Assembly: GCA_030639305.1 (NCBI GenBank) | Contig: DAOWCY010000325.1 | Coordinates: 1 to 5,018, forward strand | Source of the DNA: JAGLQA01 sp023135565 | Lineage (GTDB): Bacteria > Acidobacteriota > Aminicenantia > UBA2199 | DNA: 5,018 bases | Reading direction: 5' to 3' | Part shown: positions 1-5,018 of the stretch, piece after piece | Layout of the letters: every line of letters starts with the position of its first letter | Position numbering within the stretch: the stretch's first letter is position 1 | The notes under the pieces: generated by a model | Databases searched by the model: none | The model's input: only the letters and a program-made list of their open reading frames with translations | Told to the model about the DNA's origin: nothing | Program-made: the position numbers and the translations under genes

Positions 1-362
1 TAATCTAGTCGCCTAAATACATGATCTATGACCGGGATACGATTTTCTCGATCCTGGTAACCGAAACCTTGAAAGCCTTTTCTATCGAGCCTGTACGGAC
101 TTCTTTTCGTTCGCCCTGGCAGAACGGCACTGCCGAACGCTGGATCGGCAGTGTGCGGAAAGAGTTGTTGAATCATGTGATCGTATTGAATGAGGGACAT
201 CTATACAGGCTGCTCGAGGAATACATCGACTATTACCATAATGACCGGACGCATTATAATCTCGACAAAGACCCGCCCAACACTCGCCCGGTCCAGGAAA
301 GGGCTTCCGATATTGACCGGGTGATTGCGCTGCCCCGGCTCGGCGGTTTGCATCACAAATAA
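1..362 (+). pseudogene. IS transposase, DDE integrase-core, C-terminal remnant
   Basis: This is the C-terminal part of an insertion-sequence transposase with a retroviral-type integrase core (rve), the enzyme that cuts and joins DNA ends. Counting from the ATG at 21, the open part has 113 residues. D4 in YDRD fits the second catalytic Asp. E39 in NGTAER fits the catalytic Glu, with 34 residues between them, close to the usual D(35)E spacing, and R46 sits at the usual basic position seven residues later. The tail YYHNDRTHYNL, a Pro-rich turn and the ending LPRLGGLHHK are typical of these integrase-core transposases. Family-like sequence (SPKY) continues upstream of the ATG, but a TAG at 6-8 interrupts the frame. 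No ribosome binding site precedes the ATG, and a protein starting there would lack the first catalytic Asp. I therefore read it as a broken gene. The part left of the window is unseen, and whether it is IS3-like or IS481-like cannot be settled. Confidence 0.8.
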
Positions 363-390
363 GCCTGGAAAGACGCCGCTTAGTTTTTTT
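360..390 (+). terminator. candidate Rho-independent terminator of the transposase
   Basis: TAAGC at 360-364 pairs with GCTTA at 378-382. GG at 367-368 can pair with CC at 376-377 across a two-base bulge. After one G comes a run of seven T at 384-390. The transposase stop codon TAA forms the base of the stem. The stem is short and bulged, so strength is uncertain, but position directly after the gene and the T run support the call. Confidence 0.4.
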
Positions 391-501
391 AACCTGTTAT
401 GCTGTCATGCCGGGGAAAAGTGCGTCCGTTTTCTAATTTTCGCAGCCAGAATGCCGATTTTTCATCGGAAAAAATGTCTCGTTTTTTCAATCCGAATCGC
501 T

Positions 502-526
502 CGAACCAGGATGTTCGCCTTTTTTT
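502..526 (+). terminator. weak candidate Rho-independent terminator
   Basis: CGAAC at 502-506 pairs with GTTCG at 513-517 around a six-base loop. Two C and then seven T (520-526) follow. The stem has only five base pairs, so it may be chance. If real, it would stop plus-strand transcription coming from the IS side before it runs antisense into the double-CxxC gene. Confidence 0.25.
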
Positions 527-560
527 GCCCAAAATCCAGCCCGGATAGCTTATTGGCGAG

Positions 561-584
561 CGACAACTGCGACAACGACAACTG
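561..584. repeat. short tandem repeat, CGACAACTG units
   Basis: CGACAACTG at 561-569 recurs exactly at 576-584, with a truncated copy CGACAA at 570-575 between them. The array ends directly next to the stop codon (585-587) of the minus-strand gene, so it lies in the first bases of that gene's 3' untranslated region. Function unknown. Confidence 0.6.
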
Positions 585-1394
585 TCAGGCAACAACCTCG
601 AATGAAACACCTTTGATGTTCTGCTCACTGATTTTTTTAAAGAGATATTGTGATATAATAATTTCTCTAAAGGCACTTGCTCCGCTACCGAAATAATTTT
701 TTGTTCTGGAAATATGCTTGTTTGGGAGTGATTTTAATGGCGGAAATTTTCCTCTCGTTATTGGAAGATACTTTTTGCATTTACACATTTCACATATATC
801 GTAGTCATACCCATCCAATTCAATTTCTATTTCCTCATCAATTAATAATTGAACTACTGTTTTAAGCTCCTTTAAACTTTTGTAATGAAGAACTGATCGA
901 TAAGAAACTTCAAACGGTTTAAAAACATTTTGCCATACATCAGGTTTAGCAAAAAACTCGTCAAACACCCAATTTAATTGAAGAATGCCGCGTTTTCCCC
1001 AACCGGGCTCTTTTTTTATTCGAAAAGGTGCATTTTGTGCAGGTCCAATACCACACTTTTCGCAATTGTTTGTTAGATCATATGTAACCATTAGATATCC
1101 AAAATCATCTTCAGGTTGTGGGTATCCATGATGCCAATCTGGAACCATAAACAGCCAGTTAGCTTCCTTTAGTTCCTTTATTGAAAATTTTGTAAAAGAT
1201 ATATCAATTGCTTGCCAATTGGCGAGTCTGGATTCTAATTCTTTCCAACATTCATCCGATTCACTAACTTTAAAGTTAACAAGGTCCTCACCTACAATTT
1301 TTCCAAAACCCCCACTTACAAATATTCCAAAACCCTCCAATTTTTTTTTTATTTTGGGAGTTATCCTGAGGGAAATGTTATGTATAATTTTCAT
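585..1394 (-). CDS. double-CxxC protein, putative immunity protein for the RHS toxin (SitI6-like)
   Basis: Complete 269-residue gene, ATG at 1394, TGA at 585-587. The start is fixed by AAGGAG eight bases upstream. The protein has no signal peptide or membrane segment, so it should be cytoplasmic. The first half (about 1-105) shows no motif I recognise. C111/C114 (CEKCG) and C201/C204 (CEMCKC) form two knuckles 86 residues apart that could together bind one zinc ion. Between them is a segment with PF, EPGWG and NWVFDEFF. The C-terminal part has FGSG (235-238) and ends KGVSFEVV. This arrangement fits, from memory, the double-CXXCG family that includes the myxobacterial immunity protein SitI6. 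The second knuckle lacks the family glycine (K205 instead). It lies 166 bases downstream of the RHS toxin gene on the same strand, the normal place for a cognate immunity gene. Presumed role: bind and block the nuclease tip in the producer. The gene is clearly real; family and role are inferred. Confidence 0.85.
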   Translation of the reverse strand: MKIIHNISLRITPKIKKKLEGFGIFVSGGFGKIVGEDLVNFKVSESDECWKELESRLANWQAIDISFTKFSIKELKEANWLFMVPDWHHGYPQPEDDFGYLMVTYDLTNNCEKCGIGPAQNAPFRIKKEPGWGKRGILQLNWVFDEFFAKPDVWQNVFKPFEVSYRSVLHYKSLKELKTVVQLLIDEEIEIELDGYDYDICEMCKCKKYLPITRGKFPPLKSLPNKHISRTKNYFGSGASAFREIIISQYLFKKISEQNIKGVSFEVVA

Positions 1395-1402
1395 GCTTTT
1401 TT

Positions 1403-1408
1403 CTCCTT
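1403..1408 (-). promoter_or_regulatory. ribosome binding site of the double-CxxC gene
   Basis: The minus strand reads AAGGAG here, with eight bases before the ATG at 1394. This is a near-ideal Shine-Dalgarno sequence and settles the start of the downstream gene. Confidence 0.85.
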
Positions 1409-1441
1409 ACTTTTATTCTCTTCTTTTTCATCATCATTTTT

Positions 1442-1470
1442 ATTATATCATATTACCAATTAAATTTGAA
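1442..1470 (-). promoter_or_regulatory. candidate sigma-70 promoter for the putative immunity gene
   Basis: On the minus strand, TTCAAA (1470-1465, four of six consensus matches) is followed after 17 bases by a perfect TATAAT (1447-1442). TGA directly precedes it, giving an extended -10 (TGnTATAAT). Transcription would start roughly 40 bases before the ATG at 1394. A run of eight T on the minus strand (1476-1469) overlaps the upstream edge. The gap is AT-rich, so chance matches are easier, but spacing, extended -10 and position agree. It would let the putative immunity gene be expressed without the toxin gene. Confidence 0.55.
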
Positions 1471-1560
1471 AAAAAACCTATAGCTCTTCGTACTTATTAT
1501 TAGAATATCAATTATAATCCAATGTAGGAGCACCATAAACGGTTTCCATTTTTAGGCATA

Positions 1561-1809
1561 TCAAATTCCCAGCGCTTCTAAAATTTCAGGATAATCTTTA
1601 TAAATTTCCCGTGCAACATTCATAATTTTCTCTTTAGTTGCTCTCCTTGTACCTGATATGCCATAGGGGATTAACTTTCTCCATGCATTCGTAAAGGCTT
1701 GATGTTCAATCTTCGTGACTGCAATCGAAGGAATGTCACCAGGATTTATTCCCAATCTCTTGGCAAAACGCCTTTCTATTAAATGGTGAGCTTGAAGACC
1801 AGTACTTTT
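1561..1809 (-). other. putative AHH-like HNH nuclease tip of the RHS protein
   Basis: The last 82 residues (1065-1146) form a compact domain. It has QAHHLIE with H1072 and H1073, RRFAKRLG, an IAVTKIEH segment with H1100, FTNAWR, a Pro-Tyr-Gly turn, and a final helix ending IYKDYPEILEALGI. The HH pair followed some 27 residues later by another His is the metal/general-base pattern of the HNH/endonuclease VII fold. The central Asn of classical HNH is not obvious, as in several toxin branches. From memory, the ending resembles SitA6-type toxin tips. Predicted substrate is DNA or RNA, undetermined. Confidence 0.65.
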
Positions 1810-4800
1810 AAGAGATTTCTTAAGTGCCTTATAGGGTTTTATTCCGAACTCATTTGCTCTTGAAAGCTTTTTCAACCCTTTTCTAATTTTTGATGCTTTA
1901 AATATTTTCTTTCCAAAATCTATAATTTTACCGCCTATTTTTTTAGCCCCTCTTGCCAATTTTACTATTTTTTTTCCGGAGACAAAGGGCAAAACTGCTC
2001 CTGCTATATATGCGCCTCGCTCCCATGCGGCAAGTTGTCTTCCATCTTCGCTTAAAATATCCACCCCTGTTACTGCCGATATCGCATCCGAGACATCTGC
2101 TGCCGGAGTAAATTCGTAAACTTCTTCTGCTGAGCCGCCATATACCTCTGAAAATTCTCCACTCCTCAGTCTAAACTCTAAACTAAATTCAGTTATTCTA
2201 TCCGCTGTACCGCTTCTTACAAGGTAACCATATTTATACATTTTCCTCACGGCAGTAACAACAGAATCACCTCCAGTTCTAAATTGGTAATATGCACTCA
2301 ACGCTACTCCCGATTCAATCCGAGGATTTATAATTTCACCAAAAGGGTCAATAAAATTCATTGGATTCTGGTTAAATGCTTGATACAGGTTCATTGAGTC
2401 AGCATACCCCATGGGGTCGGTTTGCAGGAAACGCCCCATGATGGGATCGTAGTAACGTGCGCGGTAATAGTAAAGATTGGCTGTTTTGTCATACCTCCTG
2501 CCATGGAACAGGTACTCATTACCTATTGACGATGAGTTTATTACATCGCCGTTTGCATCTTTGATAGTAGGCATACCAAAGGTGTCATAGGAGACTCTTT
2601 CGACTAAATCACCGCTGCTGTCGGTAATGGCGGTTACTGAACCGATAGCGTTGCTGTGATAATAGTAGGGTACCGGATTGCCGGATTCGTATTTATCTAC
2701 GCGGAGAATTTCGTCCACGCCGTTTCCGTAGACATATTGTTTTAATACTTGATTCGATGTGTCGCGTTCTTCGATGACTTGATTAAAGTCGTAGAAATAC
2801 TTCGTGGTGCTGCTGCCGGTGGTCTTCTCTACTCTTCTGCCAAAGGGGTCGTACCTGTAATTAACATCGATGTTTAGATTTTCTGCTGAGATTAGCTGGT
2901 TACGATAATCATAAGTGAACTGCTGAACTCCTTTCTGTGTGGTGTTGCCGTTTTGATCGTAAGATAAGCCCCACTCATCGAAACGGGTATATTGGTTAAG
3001 TTGGGCGTTGGTGCCCTCGATGGTGGTTAATACCTCATTAGTCTGGTTTTCCTGATTTTCAACGATCTTTAAAATGTTATCGACTTTGTCAAACTGATAA
3101 GTTTTTTGTTTCTCGAACTGGTCGGTTTCGGGTGCTGCCGGTTCAGGACTATTGAACTTGATGTTTTTTAAACGGTATACCTCATCGTAGGAGAAAATAT
3201 CCCCTTTATTACTCTCATGTGCCCTTTGTTCATAGGTTTTTAAATTTACTTTGTTATAACCATATATATATTTGTTGATTATACTTTGATTGCTGTTTTT
3301 CGACTCTTTTCCGGTCAGCCGCCTGCCTTGATCGTATAGGTAGGAGATAGCATCGCCATTGCCGTACTGTTTGGAAAGCAAACGATAGGATTTTCCGATG
3401 TATGAATAATCCGCAATGGTGTCCTGATCTTCCCGGATTTTAGAGATACGGTCCAGGATGTCGAAATCACGCTCGATTATCCGGCCATTGGGATACTTAA
3501 TACTCATCTTACGCCGGTTTGCATCCACACTATAGGTATAGTTAATCGACTCCCCCAGTTGCTTTTCTTCCAACAGCCGGTTCAGCGCGTCGTATTTCCG
3601 CTCTATCGTATAATTATCATTAGAGGCTTTGGTCAACCGTGACAGGCCGTCGTATTCGTAAGTTTCCACAGTTGGGCCGCCAACCCCCTGGACCCGCGAT
3701 ATGTCGCGCTGAATGAGACGGTTAAGCTTATCATACCGGTTTGCGACTATCGTACCGTTTCTCTGCGTTTCGGTCACTATCCGGTACTTCGTGATTCCAT
3801 CCTGTTCCATGGCTTCAGTATAAGCATACTGGATAAAAGTGGCGTCGGGATAGGTGATTTTGGTGAGGCGATCCTGGTCGTCGTACTCATATGAAGTAAT
3901 ATTACCGTGGGCGTCGGTGACTGTCTTTAACAAATCATTGGCATAATAAGAGAACTCAGTTTTTATATCCGCGCCGTCCTTAAAATGCCTCGTAGTCCAC
4001 AGCTTGCGCCCTAAATCATCATAACCGTGCGAAATAGTATTTCCTTCCGCGTCCTTAGAACCGGAAAGATTTCCGCGGGCATCATAAACAAAAACAGTGA
4101 CAGCTTCCGCAGCAGTGCCCGCATTCTCCTTGATCTCTTCGATTTTACTAAAATCATTGTACCGGTACTGAGTTGTAATTACCTGCGTCGTGCCGTCTGC
4201 GCCTTTAACGGTCTCGATCTTTTTCGTCATGTTGCCGCGCCCATCCAAATAAAAATACTCGATCTTGTTTCCGGCAGGATCAGTCTCTTCATAAACCTGC
4301 CCGTTTTCGTTTTTCTTCACCGTCCAACTGCGCAACAAAGAATCTGTCACAGTCACAGTCTTGCCGCTGTCTGCATAAGCATAATCGTACACTTCATCAA
4401 CTGAACCGGGCACTTTGACCACGTACTGCGTCAAACGCCCCAGCGGGTCGTTCACCCGCTTGGTCTCCCGCAGCGTTTCACCGGCTGAGTTAATGCGCTT
4501 TATAGTCAACAAATTGCCGAAATTGCCGCGGGCCAGCACTGTCTCATTACTCAGCGGGTCGATAGTACGCCGCAGCCGGTCGAAACCGTCGTACTCATAG
4601 GCAGTATAATGCCCGTAAGGATCAGTCGCAGACACCATGTTTGCGTTACCGTCATAAGAAAATGCATACGTTCGGCCCCCGGTTCCACCGCCTGTGGTCA
4701 TGGAGGAAATCAAATCCCGCGAATTATAATTAAAAGATACAGTGCTCGATGGCCCGGAAATGTTAGTCACATTGTCGTTGTTATCATAGGAATAAGAGGT

Positions 4801-5018
4801 AGTGCCGCGGCTGCTCTCGTTTTCACTGAGCATGTTGTAACGCCGGTCATAGGTATAAGATGAACTGTTTTGCGTTTTTCCGGCGCCTGTGCCGTAACTG
4901 GTAGAGGCCGCGGTGACCAGGCCGTTCTTGTTATAGGTATAACTGCCGCTGTAAGATAAAGGCGAAATCGAACCGGAGGCTGTGGTAGATTCAGAGGTCA
5001 CTTCGCCGTGCTCGTTGA
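1561..5018 (-). CDS. RHS/YD-repeat polymorphic toxin with C-terminal HNH-type nuclease tip (5' partial)
   Basis: The 3' 1150 or so codons of a large RHS-family protein. The frame runs open to the right edge. The GTG at 5001 is not the start, because residues before it (NEHGEV) continue the repeat pattern, so the N-terminus and any secretion signal lie outside the window. Numbering from that codon, about 1-780 are tandem YD repeats (units like YEYDGFDRL, YRYDPFGRR), which in known relatives form a beta-shell around the toxin. The RHS core covers about 779-888 (ARYYDPIMGRF, TDPMGY, then DPFG at 885-888). The 258-residue tip has a pre-toxin-like part (TGVD at 978-981, WER at 993-995), a lysine-rich linker (about 1007-1068) and a terminal domain with QAHHLIE (H1072, H1073), EHQAF (H1100) and TNAWR, fitting an AHH-like HNH/endonuclease VII nuclease. 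A putative immunity gene follows. Role: delivery of a nuclease to competitor cells (inferred). The RHS identity is certain; tip class is probable. Relatives include WapA-type and Rhs proteins. Confidence 0.95.
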   Translation of the reverse strand, partial: NEHGEVTSESTTASGSISPLSYSGSYTYNKNGLVTAASTSYGTGAGKTQNSSSYTYDRRYNMLSENESSRGTTSYSYDNNDNVTNISGPSSTVSFNYNSRDLISSMTTGGGTGGRTYAFSYDGNANMVSATDPYGHYTAYEYDGFDRLRRTIDPLSNETVLARGNFGNLLTIKRINSAGETLRETKRVNDPLGRLTQYVVKVPGSVDEVYDYAYADSGKTVTVTDSLLRSWTVKKNENGQVYEETDPAGNKIEYFYLDGRGNMTKKIETVKGADGTTQVITTQYRYNDFSKIEEIKENAGTAAEAVTVFVYDARGNLSGSKDAEGNTISHGYDDLGRKLWTTRHFKDGADIKTEFSYYANDLLKTVTDAHGNITSYEYDDQDRLTKITYPDATFIQYAYTEAMEQDGITKYRIVTETQRNGTIVANRYDKLNRLIQRDISRVQGVGGPTVETYEYDGLSRLTKASNDNYTIERKYDALNRLLEEKQLGESINYTYSVDANRRKMSIKYPNGRIIERDFDILDRISKIREDQDTIADYSYIGKSYRLLSKQYGNGDAISYLYDQGRRLTGKESKNSNQSIINKYIYGYNKVNLKTYEQRAHESNKGDIFSYDEVYRLKNIKFNSPEPAAPETDQFEKQKTYQFDKVDNILKIVENQENQTNEVLTTIEGTNAQLNQYTRFDEWGLSYDQNGNTTQKGVQQFTYDYRNQLISAENLNIDVNYRYDPFGRRVEKTTGSSTTKYFYDFNQVIEERDTSNQVLKQYVYGNGVDEILRVDKYESGNPVPYYYHSNAIGSVTAITDSSGDLVERVSYDTFGMPTIKDANGDVINSSSIGNEYLFHGRRYDKTANLYYYRARYYDPIMGRFLQTDPMGYADSMNLYQAFNQNPMNFIDPFGEIINPRIESGVALSAYYQFRTGGDSVVTAVRKMYKYGYLVRSGTADRITEFSLEFRLRSGEFSEVYGGSAEEVYEFTPAADVSDAISAVTGVDILSEDGRQLAAWERGAYIAGAVLPFVSGKKIVKLARGAKKIGGKIIDFGKKIFKASKIRKGLKKLSRANEFGIKPYKALKKSLKSTGLQAHHLIERRFAKRLGINPGDIPSIAVTKIEHQAFTNAWRKLIPYGISGTRRATKEKIMNVAREIYKDYPEILEALGI
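1972..2094 (-). other. pre-toxin (PT-TG-like) segment within the RHS gene
   Basis: Residues about 970-1010 contain TGVD, then LAAWERGAYIAGAVLP. A TG dipeptide followed by a WER-type helix and a hydrophobic stretch resembles the pre-toxin TG domain found before many polymorphic toxin tips. The assignment rests on this short pattern. The hydrophobic stretch might help the tip reach or cross a membrane, but that is speculation. Confidence 0.5.
2338..2667 (-). other. RHS-associated core domain (within the RHS gene)
   Basis: Residues about 779-888 of the visible protein match the RHS core: YYYHSNAIGSVTAITD, then YYYRARYYDP, MGRFLQTDP, NLYQAFNQNP and the closing DPFG. In this family the core marks the boundary between the conserved carrier and the exchangeable toxin tip. 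The closing motif here is DPFGE rather than the more common DPLGL. Confidence 0.9.

Larger units (their letters stand above)
363..584. other. non-coding spacer rich in short inverted repeats
   Basis: No convincing gene is seen between the transposase stop and the stop of the double-CxxC gene. Open frames here are on both strands, lack a good ribosome binding site, and overlap the neighbouring gene out of frame. The stretch contains CCGAT/ATCGG at 454-468 and a longer bulged inverted repeat at 465-495 (TCGGA plus six A against six T plus TCCGA). These two share bases 465-468, so they cannot form together. A third hairpin lies at 502-517, and a tandem repeat at 561-584. It probably includes the end of the insertion sequence, but I could not identify a terminal inverted repeat or target-site duplication. 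Confidence 0.4.

Noticed and set aside
631..659. Plus-strand TGATATAAT inside the double-CxxC gene
   Set aside because: No acceptable -35 at 16-18 bases and nothing convincing to transcribe. Expected by chance in AT-rich DNA.
389..676. 95-codon open frame on the minus strand overlapping the end of the double-CxxC gene
   Set aside because: It overlaps the real gene out of frame, has no clear ribosome binding site, and its first third is the shadow of that gene. The protein-like tail is kept only as part of the spacer finding.
325..696. 123-codon plus-strand open frame
   Set aside because: It starts inside the transposase in another frame and runs antisense into the double-CxxC gene. No ribosome binding site and cysteine/leucine-rich shadow-like composition.
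1511..1539. Second TATAAT on the minus strand at 1516-1511 with TTTATG 17 bases upstream
   Set aside because: The -35 matches only three of six bases and there is no extended -10. The candidate at 1442-1470 is better, though this could be a secondary start.
1514..1559. 15-codon ORF starting just after the RHS stop codon on the minus strand
   Set aside because: Too short, only a weak GGGA upstream and no recognisable peptide. Probably chance.
4027..4863. Plus-strand open frames opposite the RHS gene (4027-4404, 4415-4600, 4609-4863)
   Set aside because: They lie antisense to clear YD repeats and show the low-complexity composition expected from the complement of the repeats.
1561..5001. CRISPR array or DNA-level tandem repeats in the RHS region
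   Set aside because: The recurring strings such as GTCGTACTCATA are codons of the YEYD repeat motif. They vary in spacing and stay in the reading frame.
5001..5018. GTG at 5001 as the start of the RHS gene
   Set aside because: The frame continues to the window edge with repeat-like residues (NEHGEV) and no ribosome binding site is seen, so the gene is 5' partial.

Overview
The window holds the 3' part of a large RHS/YD-repeat gene on the minus strand, and downstream of it a gene for a 269-residue protein with two CxxC knuckles. The left edge carries the C-terminal remnant of an insertion-sequence transposase on the plus strand. The most economical reading is one polymorphic toxin locus: an RHS delivery protein whose C-terminal tip is a putative HNH-superfamily (AHH-like) nuclease, its cognate immunity protein, and an IS remnant next to the cassette.

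Layout: 1-362 (+) is the end of a DDE integrase-core transposase, with an in-frame stop just before the surviving part. 363-584 is a spacer with no convincing gene, containing several short inverted repeats, two candidate plus-strand terminators and a small tandem repeat. 585-1394 (-) is the double-CxxC protein, with a strong ribosome binding site. 1395-1560 is an AT-rich gap holding a good promoter candidate for that gene. 1561-5018 (-) is the RHS/YD-repeat protein, whose N-terminus lies beyond the right edge. In the order of translation it has about 780 residues of YD repeats, an RHS core domain ending in DPFG, and a 258-residue variable tip made of a pre-toxin region, a lysine-rich linker and a terminal nuclease domain.

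Function (inferred): the repeat shell would encase and deliver the tip, and the small protein would bind and neutralise the tip in the producing cell. From memory of protein families, the tip resembles the C-terminus of SitA6-type myxobacterial toxins and the small protein resembles SitI6-type double-CXXCG immunity proteins. If that is right, the same toxin/immunity pair is mounted here on an RHS carrier. No database search was possible.

Organism: strong AAGGAG ribosome binding site, consensus-like sigma-70 promoter, AT-rich accessory DNA and a moderately GC-rich repeat body suggest a Firmicute, possibly a clostridial lineage. This is a weak inference. Hand counts of single 60-base lines range from about 18-38% GC in the AT-rich stretches to about 58-62% GC near the right edge, so the locus looks like a mosaic.
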